IMG/VR virus record: IMGVR_UViG_3300025418_000732
Location: 1-40,066 of that record
Strand: one strand, 5' to 3'
Length of the DNA: 40,066 nt
Source of the DNA: a virus
In this document: positions 33,794 through 40,066 of the stretch, in pieces
How positions within the stretch are numbered: the stretch's first letter is position 1
How the letters are laid out: every line of letters begins with the position of its first letter
Position numbers and translations under genes: made by a program
The notes under the pieces: generated by a model
Told to the model about the DNA's origin: nothing
What the model saw: the letters and a program-made list of their open reading frames with translations, nothing else
The model's database searches: none

Positions 33794-34243
33794 ATGCAAA
33801 TTCGACTACGCTCAAATGGACAAGTAATGTTTGAGGAGGCTTTTCGTCAACACATTGCTTCCAACGGTGGCCCTACATGGGGTCAAACCACGACTGAAAT
33901 TCTTAACAAACTGCAAGCCGATGTGGTGTTTGATGGGCCTAGTCCTACGCTGACACACTACCAAGTCGCTAGTGCTGGCCCTGCTGTTGAAGAAAACGGT
34001 CAATGGTACACATCGTTTGTCGTGACCGACATGGACGCTGACGCCAAAGCAGCAACTGACGCAGCCCAAGCAACATCGGTACGCCAACAACGTGACGATA
34101 AGCTGTCTAAATGCGATTGGACACAAGTTGCTGATGCGCCAGTAGATAAAGCAGCATGGGCAACATATCGTCAAGCCTTGCGTGACTTGCCTAAAGAAGC
34201 TGGCTTTCCTTGGACAATCACATGGCCTACTGAACCCACCTAA
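33794..34243 (+). CDS. Tail fibre assembly chaperone-like protein
   Basis: The 149-aa product has an N-terminal globular part (IRLRSNGQVMFEEAFRQHI, LTHYQVASAGPAVEENGQW). Its C-terminal motif RQQRDDKLSKCDWTQVADAP with AWATYRQALRDLP and FPWTITWP is that of the phage tail assembly chaperone family (PF16778). These proteins help fold or attach fibres and usually follow the fibre genes, as here. It probably acts on the adhesin or the collagen-like fibre. RBS AAGGAC precedes ATG 33794. Confidence 0.82.
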   Translation: MQIRLRSNGQVMFEEAFRQHIASNGGPTWGQTTTEILNKLQADVVFDGPSPTLTHYQVASAGPAVEENGQWYTSFVVTDMDADAKAATDAAQATSVRQQRDDKLSKCDWTQVADAPVDKAAWATYRQALRDLPKEAGFPWTITWPTEPT

Positions 34244-34287
34244 AATTGTGCAATAATTTATTTCCCTTTAACTCTTTAGGATTGATG

Positions 34288-34455
34288 ATGGCTGATGCAC
34301 CAACTTCGATTAATGTTCCCAAAACAACTTTTGACATGATCATGAACTACTTGGCAGAACGTCCTGTCAAAGAAGTTTATGGTTTGGTCACTGACTTGAT
34401 TAAACTTGCCAATGAGCAAGTTCCTGTTGAAGTTCCTGCTGAACCCCAAGCATAA
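34288..34455 (+). CDS. Small hypothetical protein (55 aa)
   Basis: The start is set at ATG 34288 (MADAPTSINVPKTTFDMIMN) because AGGA lies 6 nt upstream; the adjacent ATG 34285 and a TTG at 34246 are less likely. The product is a short helix pair (YLAERPVKEVYGLVTDLIKLANEQ) with a Pro/Glu tail. No membrane segment or family is recognised. It is 2 nt before the methyltransferase fusion and likely cotranscribed with it. Confidence 0.55.
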   Translation: MADAPTSINVPKTTFDMIMNYLAERPVKEVYGLVTDLIKLANEQVPVEVPAEPQA

Positions 34456-34457
34456 AT

Positions 34458-36032
34458 ATGCCGTTCAGCTCGGCATCGGGCAAAGACTACATTAAGTCTT
34501 TGCGTCTGGCAGGGAAAAGAATTGTAGACATTGGTGCTGGTAGTGGCACATACAAAAAACTTCTCCCCGAACTATCAAGTCACTGGACCGCCGTAGAAAT
34601 TTGGCAACCCTATATTGAAAAGTATGGGCTTCATGATCTATACGATGAAGTCATTTGCGCCGATGCCAGGACAATTGACTATACAAATTTTGATATGGCT
34701 TTTGTTGGCGATGTGCTGGAACACATGACATCTGATGATGCCAAAGCACTGCTAACAAATCTCAAGTCATCATGCCGAACAGTCATTGTCAGCATTCCCT
34801 TGGGCTACTATCCCCAAGATGAATACGACAACAATCCTTATGAAAAGCACATAGTGGATAACTATTCACACGAACAAGTTATTGAACTGTTTGGCAAGCC
34901 CACAGAGTACCAGATTGATCAAGAAATCGGGGTTTATGTGTACCGCAAACTAAAGATTGCCATCTCGGCCATCAGCAAAAACGAATCACAATTTGTTCAG
35001 CGTTTTTGCGAATCTGCAAAAGACGCTGACCTGATTCAAATTGCTGATACTGGTTCCACAGACGACACCGTTAATGTTGCTGAAGAATGCGGTGCAACCG
35101 TCCATCACATCTGCATTTCCCCTTGGCGCTTTGACCATGCGAGAAATGCCGCTATTGCACTCCTCCCCAAAGACATTGATGTTGTTATTGCTCTGGACCT
35201 AGATGAAGTCATGGAGCCAGGTTGGCGAGAAGAAATAGAACGTGTCTGGGTTGAAGGTACAACTCGTCTGCGCTATCAGTTTGACTGGGGTGCTGGCATC
35301 AGGTTCTATTACGAAAAAATCTTTGCCCGTCATGGCTATCATTGGCATCACCCTGTCCATGAGTATCCTGTACCGGACAAGCGCATACAAGAAGTCTACG
35401 CTCATACCGACAAGTTATTGGTCAGCCATTACCCTGACCCTACCAAGTCCAGAGGGCAATACTTGCCTCTCCTACGCATGGCCGTAGAAGAAGACCCACA
35501 TTGCCCAAGGAATGCTTTTTACTTTGCCCGTGAACTGACGTTCTACCAATTGTGGGAAGAGGCTGTTGACCGCCTGAAGTATTACCTCAATATGCCTGAG
35601 GCGACTTGGGTCAATGAACGTGGTTATGCCATGCGTTTACTCGGCCAAGCCTATGACAATTTAAATCAATATGATGAGGCGATGGCTTGGTATCGCAGAG
35701 CTGTTGCAGAGTCTCCCAATACCCGTGAGGTATGGGTTGATTTGGCAATGGCTTGTTATATGCGTAAAGACTGGGAGAGTTGCCGGTATGCGGCCAAACA
35801 GGCTTTGAATATCAAAGACAAGGCTTTGGTCTATACCTGCGATCCAGCGGTATGGGGCGGTAAACCCCATGATCTTTTGGCAATAGCTGCTTGGAATTTG
35901 GGTGATGTAGAAACAGCTATTGAGCAAGGGCAATTGGCGGTTGATTTGGAGCCGTATGATTTAAGGTTAAAAACCAATCTGGATCATTACTTGGCAGCAA
36001 ATCAAGATGAGGGTAAACTCGCTGTAGATTAA
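34458..36032 (+). CDS. Methyltransferase - GT2 glycosyltransferase - TPR fusion
   Basis: The 524-aa protein has three parts. Residues 1-165 are a SAM methyltransferase (motif I VDIGAGSG 23-30, later GDVLEHM). Residues about 166-350 are a GT2 glycosyltransferase (AISKNESQFVQRF, ADTGSTDDT, DLDEV as the DxD metal/sugar site, and WRFDHARNAAIALL as in TPR-associated GT2 enzymes such as SunS). Residues about 355-514 are TPR-like helical repeats (GYAMRLLGQAYDNLNQYDEA, VWVDLAMACYMRKDW). It would transfer, and perhaps methylate, a sugar on a protein substrate. Position after the fibre genes suggests a virion substrate. Confidence 0.82.
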   Translation: MPFSSASGKDYIKSLRLAGKRIVDIGAGSGTYKKLLPELSSHWTAVEIWQPYIEKYGLHDLYDEVICADARTIDYTNFDMAFVGDVLEHMTSDDAKALLTNLKSSCRTVIVSIPLGYYPQDEYDNNPYEKHIVDNYSHEQVIELFGKPTEYQIDQEIGVYVYRKLKIAISAISKNESQFVQRFCESAKDADLIQIADTGSTDDTVNVAEECGATVHHICISPWRFDHARNAAIALLPKDIDVVIALDLDEVMEPGWREEIERVWVEGTTRLRYQFDWGAGIRFYYEKIFARHGYHWHHPVHEYPVPDKRIQEVYAHTDKLLVSHYPDPTKSRGQYLPLLRMAVEEDPHCPRNAFYFARELTFYQLWEEAVDRLKYYLNMPEATWVNERGYAMRLLGQAYDNLNQYDEAMAWYRRAVAESPNTREVWVDLAMACYMRKDWESCRYAAKQALNIKDKALVYTCDPAVWGGKPHDLLAIAAWNLGDVETAIEQGQLAVDLEPYDLRLKTNLDHYLAANQDEGKLAVD

Positions 36033-36053
36033 CTTTCTATCTTAAGGATAGCT

Positions 36054-36398
36054 ATGGCGACTTCTGGCAATAACCCACCCAATTACGTTACCAATCCTGC
36101 TGCGGCTATCCCTGTTTATGTTGCCAGCAATGCAGCGGTAACTTCAATTGTTACTGGTCAGCAAACGGCCACCACGACAGCAACCGCTTTGGCTAATCAC
36201 GCTTTGAGTTCTAGCGTGACTTTGTCTGCACCTAGCACCAATGCTGCTGTTTTGTATGTGGGCACTGCTGGCGTGACATCTTCTACTGGCTTTGCACTGG
36301 GTGCAGGTCAATCGGTTAATCTGCCCATTTCTAACACCAACCTCATCTACATTGTTGCCCCCACTGGTTCCCCTGTGGTTACTTACCTAGGTGCATAA
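36054..36398 (+). CDS. Small beta-rich virion/decoration-like protein
   Basis: The 114-aa product (NPPNYVTNPAAAIPVYVAS, NHALSSSVTLSAPSTNAAVL, LGAGQSVNLPISNTN) is rich in Ala, Thr, Ser, Val and has no charged patches, resembling small Ig-like or cement-type phage proteins. A good AAGGATAG site precedes ATG 36054. The fold seems similar in style to the 13838 protein. Structural role is inferred. Confidence 0.55.
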   Translation: MATSGNNPPNYVTNPAAAIPVYVASNAAVTSIVTGQQTATTTATALANHALSSSVTLSAPSTNAAVLYVGTAGVTSSTGFALGAGQSVNLPISNTNLIYIVAPTGSPVVTYLGA

Positions 36399-36614
36399 AT
36401 GGATGCTGTGGAGAAGCAAGTGCTTGCGACTGATGCGCGGTTGAACACGCATGAGGCGATTTGTGCTGCTCGATACCAAGCCATTCAAGAGCGTTTTGAT
36501 GATGGTTCCAAGAGGATGCAAAGGATTGAATACATCCTTTATCTTTTGATTGCGGTGTCATTGTTCGGTCCCAAATATCTGGAACAATTGTTTAAACACC
36601 TGATGGGAGTTTGA
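36399..36614 (+). CDS. Small single-TM protein, lysis cassette
   Basis: The 71-aa product has a charged N-terminal helix (AICAARYQAIQERFDDGSKR) and a C-terminal hydrophobic segment (YILYLLIAVSLFGPKYL). This resembles XhlA-like or accessory holin proteins. Its ATG abuts the preceding stop. It opens the lysis cluster of membrane proteins. Direct evidence of lysis function is lacking. Confidence 0.55.
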   Translation: MDAVEKQVLATDARLNTHEAICAARYQAIQERFDDGSKRMQRIEYILYLLIAVSLFGPKYLEQLFKHLMGV

Positions 36615-36615
36615 A

Positions 36616-37131
36616 ATGATTGATCCGGTCAGCATTGGTTTAGCCCTAACGGGAATTCAAAAAGCGGTATCGCTTGTTAAACACGCAGCCAAGACGGCTC
36701 AAGACGTTCAATCTTTAGGGCCAGCACTAGGCAGTCTTTTTTCGTCAGCATCCAATGCTGAAAAAGCGGTTGCTGAAGCCAAGTCATCGGGCAACGCATC
36801 CAATATGCAGATTGCCATGCAGATTGAGCTGGAGCTGGATAAGGTTCGGGAAATCAAAGCTCACTACCAGCTTGAATTCATGAAGGTCGGCAAGGTTGAT
36901 GTCTGGAACAAGATTATTGAGCGTGCCGGAAAAATGGATGCAGCCGATAAGTTTGCTGCAAAGGCCGCAGAAGACCGAGCCAAGGCCAAGAAAAAAGAGC
37001 AAGAAGAGTTTTTTGTTATTGCTTTAATTGCAGTCTTAGTGGTTGTTCTTGGCTACGTTGGCTATCTGTTTGTTCAAGAATCTGTTGATTATGCTAAAAA
37101 GAATAGCCATTCTGTGCATCATCGTTCTTAG
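36616..37131 (+). CDS. Helical membrane protein, lysis cassette
   Basis: The 171-aa product has a long amphipathic helical N-terminal part (KAVSLVKHAAKTAQDVQSLG, MQIELELDKVREIKAHYQLE) and a C-terminal TM segment (FFVIALIAVLVVVLGYVGYL, about 133-153). It could be a holin partner or a tail-tip membrane protein. It lies among small membrane proteins before the spanin genes. The 37091 lipoprotein starts inside its 3' end. Confidence 0.5.
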   Translation: MIDPVSIGLALTGIQKAVSLVKHAAKTAQDVQSLGPALGSLFSSASNAEKAVAEAKSSGNASNMQIAMQIELELDKVREIKAHYQLEFMKVGKVDVWNKIIERAGKMDAADKFAAKAAEDRAKAKKKEQEEFFVIALIAVLVVVLGYVGYLFVQESVDYAKKNSHSVHHRS

Positions 37132-37309
37132 TGGCTGCTCTGATAGGTATCGTTATACCTGCCAAGATTTTGACCACTTTCAAGACCCTGAATGTCAGCG
37201 CCCAAGGTGCTTGTTTACGCAAACCTGCCCTGACTACTTAGTTGCCCCTGTTTTGGAGAAACAAGTTGAATCTACTCAGCAACAACCCAGAACACAAACT
37301 AACCGCTGA
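37091..37309 (+). CDS. Small lipoprotein, Cys-rich
   Basis: ATG 37091 starts a 72-aa protein with a signal peptide and lipobox (MLKRIAILCIIVLSGC), followed by a cysteine-containing mature part (CQDFDHFQDPECQRPRCLFTQ split by charged residues). It should be anchored to the inner or outer membrane. It overlaps the 36616 gene's 3' end in another frame. I know no function; similar small Cys-rich phage lipoproteins occur in lysis regions. Confidence 0.6.
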   Translation: MLKRIAILCIIVLSGCSDRYRYTCQDFDHFQDPECQRPRCLFTQTCPDYLVAPVLEKQVESTQQQPRTQTNR

Positions 37310-37781
37310 AGAAATCGAAGTTCGTATCTGGGCTATTGTGGTGCTTGCCATCACGGGTATTCTGTTCTTTATCGTTATTTGCTTGCTGTATTCGGTCACG
37401 TTTGTTGTCCAGCCTATCAAGGCTATGGCTCCAATCGATCAGGCTTACACCAAGATGCTGAACGACATTGTTTTGCTATTGGTAGGTGGTATCGGTGGCA
37501 TCGTTGGTAAGCGGGTCGCTGGTGGGGTTGCTGGTACTTTGGCTGGTGTTAAAGCTGCAACCAATACGCCAGCACCTTGCTACGGTCAGCCCATGCAGCA
37601 GCCTATTGGTATTTATCCACAGCAACAAAGCCAAGCCTTTGGAGCCATGCCCACGTTTGTGAATCCTGAGTTGGATGAATCGTGGCGTCCTCCACCACCG
37701 CCCACGACACCGCCGGATCATTTACATCCGGAGCGGGAAGAAATTGCTGCTGAACGTGCTGCTGCGAAGGAAGAAGAATGA
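37266..37781 (+). CDS. Holin-like membrane protein
   Basis: The 171-aa product is best started at TTG 37266 (MNLLSNNPEHKLTAEEIEVR), 7 nt after GGAG. It has TM segments at about residues 21-47 (WAIVVLAITGILFFIVICLL) and 69-95 (IVLLLVGGIGGIVGKRVAGG). A proline-rich and charged C-terminus follows (RPPPPPTTPPDHLH). This is holin-like in size and topology, placed before spanin and endolysin genes. It overlaps the lipoprotein by 44 nt. Confidence 0.55.
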   Translation: MNLLSNNPEHKLTAEEIEVRIWAIVVLAITGILFFIVICLLYSVTFVVQPIKAMAPIDQAYTKMLNDIVLLLVGGIGGIVGKRVAGGVAGTLAGVKAATNTPAPCYGQPMQQPIGIYPQQQSQAFGAMPTFVNPELDESWRPPPPPTTPPDHLHPEREEIAAERAAAKEEE

Positions 37782-38359
37782 CTTGGTTTTTAACTTTCTT
37801 CAGTGATCTGTTTTACGTCATTGCCTGTGCGGCCATGATCGCCGGTGTTGCAATGTATGGCGTCAGCTACTTTGTGAAGCTGCTGCCTATGATTGCAACT
37901 TACGCTTTATTGATGCAAATTGGCGGTGTGGTTTTAGCTTTAGGTGGGGGTTACTATGTGGCCGACCATAAAGGTTATGAGCGAAGAGTCGCCGAAGACA
38001 AAGCAGAAATCGAACGATTGAACGCTGAAGCAAGGGCTAAAGAAGAAGAACTTGCCCAGACGTTAAAAGACAAGACAGCAGCACTTAGAAAGGCATCCAA
38101 TGCTATTAAGCAAAAACAGATTAGTATTGTTCAGCGCATTGACTCTGGCGAGTTGCACATCCCAAATTCCTGTGGTTTACAAGCCAGTTCAGATGCCGGA
38201 GCTGCCGGAGGAAATCCAAAAGATGGAGCCGAATCTGAGCGACAGGCTCTTAAAGATATTGCAGCCATCGCAGCCGACGGCGACCTCGCCATCACCCGCC
38301 TCAACGCCTGCATCGACACCTACAACGCAGTAAAGGACAAGGTCAATGTTAAACAGTGA
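37778..38359 (+). CDS. Rz: Inner-membrane spanin (Rz)
   Basis: The 193-aa product has two N-terminal hydrophobic segments (FLTFFSDLFYVIACAAMIAG and IATYALLMQIGGVVLALGGG). A long charged coiled coil follows (KAEIERLNAEARAKEEELAQ). This matches an i-spanin, though with an unusual second hydrophobic stretch and extra length. It contains the whole Rz1 gene in the +1 frame. Together they fuse inner and outer membranes at lysis. Starts ATG 37778 overlapping the previous stop as ATGA. Confidence 0.8.
   Translation: MTWFLTFFSDLFYVIACAAMIAGVAMYGVSYFVKLLPMIATYALLMQIGGVVLALGGGYYVADHKGYERRVAEDKAEIERLNAEARAKEEELAQTLKDKTAALRKASNAIKQKQISIVQRIDSGELHIPNSCGLQASSDAGAAGGNPKDGAESERQALKDIAAIAADGDLAITRLNACIDTYNAVKDKVNVKQ
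38100..38333 (+). CDS. Rz1: Outer-membrane spanin lipoprotein (Rz1), nested in Rz
   Basis: The 77-aa product lies entirely inside Rz in the +1 frame. It has a lipoprotein signal peptide with lipobox ALTLASC (acylated Cys at residue 19), then a Pro-rich mature part (VYKPVQMPELPEEIQKM). This is the classic nested o-spanin layout of lambda. An AAGG motif lies 7 nt before ATG 38100. It shows that the host has an outer membrane. Confidence 0.88.
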   Translation: MLLSKNRLVLFSALTLASCTSQIPVVYKPVQMPELPEEIQKMEPNLSDRLLKILQPSQPTATSPSPASTPASTPTTQ

Positions 38360-38942
38360 TCAACTCCACAAACTTGGCATCAGCGCCGACTGGGTTGATG
38401 GGCTGAACAAGACCTTCGAGCGGTTCCACATCGACACGCCTAAGAAACAGGCCATGTTCCTTGGTCAGTGCGGCCATGAATGTGCCAATTTCAAAATCCT
38501 AGAAGAGAACCTAAACTACAAAGCGGCAACGTTGATGCGGTTGTGGCCCAAACGCTTCCCGACTCAAGAGATTGCTAACCAGTATGCAGGAAACCCCAAA
38601 AAAATTGCCAACATGGTATACGCGAATCGAATGGGGAACCGCGAGGAGGCTTCTGGAGATGGGTATAGATTTAGAGGCAGGGGGTGTGTTCAGCTTACCG
38701 GACACTCAAATTATTATCACGCCGGACAAGCCCTTGGCGTTGACTTTGTGATGCACCCAGAGCTTGTTGCCACTCCAGAATATGCTGCACTGACTGCTGG
38801 CTGGTTCTGGGATACGCACAAGTTGAACGCCTCGGCCGAAGCCTGGGACTTCATCAAATGCACCAAGATCATCAATGGTGGAACTATTGGTTTAGAGGAA
38901 CGGCGTAATCACGCCGAACACGCACTACAAGTGCTGGCATAA
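38346..38942 (+). CDS. Endolysin, GH19 chitinase-like
   Basis: The 198-aa product has the GH19 lysozyme pattern: QCGHECANFKILEENLNY with catalytic Glu (about residues 39-56), ANMVYANRMGN, GDGYRFRGRGCVQLTGHSNY and TKIINGG. It has no signal peptide, so it is released by a holin. It cleaves peptidoglycan for lysis. The ATG overlaps the end of Rz by 14 nt. The length is normal for a single-domain GH19 endolysin. Confidence 0.93.
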   Translation: MLNSDQLHKLGISADWVDGLNKTFERFHIDTPKKQAMFLGQCGHECANFKILEENLNYKAATLMRLWPKRFPTQEIANQYAGNPKKIANMVYANRMGNREEASGDGYRFRGRGCVQLTGHSNYYHAGQALGVDFVMHPELVATPEYAALTAGWFWDTHKLNASAEAWDFIKCTKIINGGTIGLEERRNHAEHALQVLA

Positions 38943-38943
38943 A

Positions 38944-38970
38944 AAAGGGGCTTATAGCCCCTTTTATTTT
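38944..38970. terminator. Bidirectional terminator between convergent genes
   Basis: AAAAGGGGC (38944-38952) pairs with GCCCCTTTT (38958-38966) around TTATA, flanked by A- and T-rich runs on both sides. It lies between the endolysin stop and the leftward gene's stop, ending transcripts from both directions. Confidence 0.9.
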
Positions 38971-39334
38971 AGAACATTGATCGCAAGGATTTGATCAAGT
39001 CACCCACTTTGCTACGCACATCATTTGTCGCTTCAGCAATGGCATCTTCAATTTTGTCCAAATATGAATGTGGGGTATCAACGTCAGCGGGTGCGTCTTC
39101 AGTTACCTCTGCGTCCACAGGAACGCTGCTATCAGTATCAACTGAAGCAGCAGCAGGAACGGCGACAGGATCAGAATGATCGCCAGCAGTATTGGTATCC
39201 ACAGGAGCAGCCGCAGCGACAGCGTCAGCAGTTCCGGTATCAGCCACAGGAACCACAGCAGGTGCTGTAGTGTTTGCTGCATCAGTTGTTTGAGTAGTTG
39301 CATCGGTGTTTGGGGTTGCATTTTGATCAGTCAT
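38969..39334 (-). CDS. Acidic low-complexity protein (121 aa)
   Basis: I start at ATG 39334 (MTDQNATPN), because AAGGA lies 8 nt upstream; the ATG at 39343 leaves no room. The product is mainly Ala, Thr, Asp and Val, likely disordered (residues 1-85), with a helical amphipathic end (SYLDKIEDAIAEATNDVRSK). It could be a scaffold-like or DNA mimic-like protein, but this is unsupported. It overlaps the HTH gene by 8 nt. Confidence 0.6.
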   Translation of the reverse strand: MTDQNATPNTDATTQTTDAANTTAPAVVPVADTGTADAVAAAAPVDTNTAGDHSDPVAVPAAASVDTDSSVPVDAEVTEDAPADVDTPHSYLDKIEDAIAEATNDVRSKVGDLIKSLRSMF

Positions 39335-39521
39335 TTGATTCATCCTTAATTAAATTACGAGCTGGTCTACCACGGCGAACTTTGATGATACTGAAATCGT
39401 CAGGAAGTAGCCACACACCGCCGAGTTGTTTGGCTCCAGGTATTCTGCCCGATTTCGCCATCAGTCTAATTTGCCTCGATGACAGATTTATTTTCTGGGA
39501 TGCTTCTTCAGTGGTTATCAT
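39327..39521 (-). CDS. Helix-turn-helix DNA-binding protein (excisionase/MerR-like)
   Basis: The 64-aa product has the small HTH_17 pattern: ITTEEASQKINLSSRQIRLM, then KSGRIPGAKQLGGVWLLPDD, a winged helix. A basic RRGRPARNL follows. Such proteins act as excisionases or regulators. It starts in an ATGA overlap with the next upstream gene. It is probably a regulator of the leftward early genes. Confidence 0.72.
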   Translation of the reverse strand: MITTEEASQKINLSSRQIRLMAKSGRIPGAKQLGGVWLLPDDFSIIKVRRGRPARNLIKDESND

Positions 39522-39691
39522 TTTTTCAGTTCAATTTCTTTTTCTAACAATTTAACTTTTAGATCAATGGCTTTCATTTTTTTGTGAATTTCTTTGCCCA
39601 AGAACATGAACGAATCCAATTTCAAAAAAGCCGAACCCAAAGTTTCCTTTAGGTCATCCATTTCTTTTTTCAGTTCTTTATTGGTTGTCAT
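39518..39691 (-). CDS. Coiled-coil hypothetical protein (57 aa)
   Basis: ATG 39691 opens a 57-aa frame (MTTNKELKKEMDDLKETLGS and LDLKVKLLEKEIELKK-like end) that is strongly charged and helical. It ends in an ATGA overlap with the HTH gene and starts inside the previous gene's 3' end. I do not recognise a family. The coupling on both sides supports it. Confidence 0.55.
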   Translation of the reverse strand: MTTNKELKKEMDDLKETLGSAFLKLDSFMFLGKEIHKKMKAIDLKVKLLEKEIELKK

Positions 39692-39845
39692 GCTTTTTTT
39701 CTCGAAGTTCTTTTAGTTGGTCCCTTAACCGTGAGTAACCTGCGTAATGCAAAGCCATTTCGTAAGAACCATCTTGAGCGCTTTTCCAATGCGCTTGGGC
39801 TTCTAAAATCTTTTTCATCTCAGCGAGTATTTGTTCTTCAGTCAT
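39678..39845 (-). CDS. Hypothetical protein (55 aa)
   Basis: ATG 39845, after a strong AGAGGTGA site, starts a 55-aa product (MTEEQILAEMKKILEAQAHW, YEMALHYAGYSRLRDQLKEL). It is helical and soluble. The start overlaps the preceding gene's stop as ATGA, and its 3' end overlaps the next gene by 14 nt. Function is unknown; it belongs to the leftward early operon. Confidence 0.6.
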   Translation of the reverse strand: MTEEQILAEMKKILEAQAHWKSAQDGSYEMALHYAGYSRLRDQLKELREKKHDNQ

Positions 39846-40066
39846 GCTTCACCTCTTGCTCGGATTGCTTGTGCGCAAATTAATTCAACCCGTAATGTGT
39901 AGTAATCACTTATGCTGTCCATGTCATCACACACCCTTGCACACGCCTCACGCTCATGCTGTGCTACCAGTTTGGCAAAGGCTTTAAGAAAATCACGCAC
40001 TTCGCCGACAGTAATTTGGTCGCTGTAAATATCAACCCATGTTTTGCTGCCAACATGAGCCTGTTT
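39842..40066 (-). CDS. Conserved hypothetical, 3' end only
   Basis: This leftward gene runs off the right edge; only the last 74 residues are visible (QAHVGSKTWVDIYSDQ, FAKLVAQHEREACARVCDDM, RVELICAQAIRARGEA). The REACARVC end is common in small phage proteins of unknown role. Its stop overlaps the next ATG as ATGA. The beginning and any upstream promoter lie outside the window. Confidence 0.7.
   Translation of the reverse strand, partial: KQAHVGSKTWVDIYSDQITVGEVRDFLKAFAKLVAQHEREACARVCDDMDSISDYYTLRVELICAQAIRARGEA

Noticed and set aside
39025-39270. Gln/Arg-rich plus-strand ORF opposite the acidic protein
   Set aside because: It is a reverse-complement shadow of the Ala/Thr/Asp-rich gene on the other strand and has no ribosome binding site.

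Overview
The window is most of the late half of a tailed bacteriophage with a contractile tail (myovirus morphology). The plus strand carries a nearly gap-free run in packaging > head > neck > sheath/tube > tape measure > baseplate > fibres > lysis order (about 3.1-38.9 kb). The head and tail gene types (small and large terminase, DUF1073-type portal, MuF-like protein, DUF2213-type protease, DUF2184-type capsid, DUF3383-type sheath, Mu gp45-48-like baseplate) are those I associate with Burkholderiales and freshwater Gram-negative phages. A nested Rz/Rz1 spanin pair and a GH19 endolysin point to a host with an outer membrane. No integrase, integration site, tRNA, transposase or CRISPR array was seen. 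Family names come from memory of motifs, not from a search.

Layout. 1-2.4 kb: a leftward operon of small unknown genes plus a cysteine-rich protein, ending in a terminator beside a CCGCAGA tandem repeat; two short TTTAGGG arrays lie in its spacers. 2.4-3.1 kb: a gene-free divergent control region with a leftward promoter candidate and ten copies of a 16-bp iteron-like repeat. 3.1-7.1 kb: terminase, portal and MuF-like genes. 7.1-11.1 kb: a fused Nudix/protease/scaffold protein, a probable decoration protein and the major capsid protein. 11.2-16.0 kb: neck or completion proteins, sheath and tube, punctuated by terminators. 16.0-18.4 kb: a tail assembly chaperone with a probable -1 frameshift extension, then a short tape measure with a lytic-type C-terminal domain. 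18.4-23.4 kb: baseplate. 23.4-33.8 kb: four large fibre or adhesin genes. 33.8-36.4 kb: chaperone, a methyltransferase-glycosyltransferase-TPR fusion and a small decoration-like protein. 36.4-38.9 kb: lysis cassette. 38.97-40.07 kb: leftward small regulatory-type genes that run off the right edge.

How it works together. Terminase fills a prohead made from the portal, capsid protein and the fused protease/scaffold. Sheath and tube assemble on the tape measure under the frameshifting chaperone, and a Mu-like spike, hub and wedge set forms the baseplate. Three consecutive fibre genes share the same N-terminal anchor, so several receptor-binding fibres may compete for one baseplate site. A fourth adhesin is AT-rich and has a seven-repeat beta-propeller set into a phage fibre scaffold. 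The most intriguing idea is that the methyltransferase-glycosyltransferase-TPR fusion modifies the Gly-Pro-Thr collagen-like fibre. Other points worth following are the frameshift, the capsid protease fusion with an internal scaffold start, the three kinds of short tandem repeat beside the packaging genes, and four late genes whose ATG lies only 5-6 nt after a -10-like hexamer with no visible ribosome binding site.
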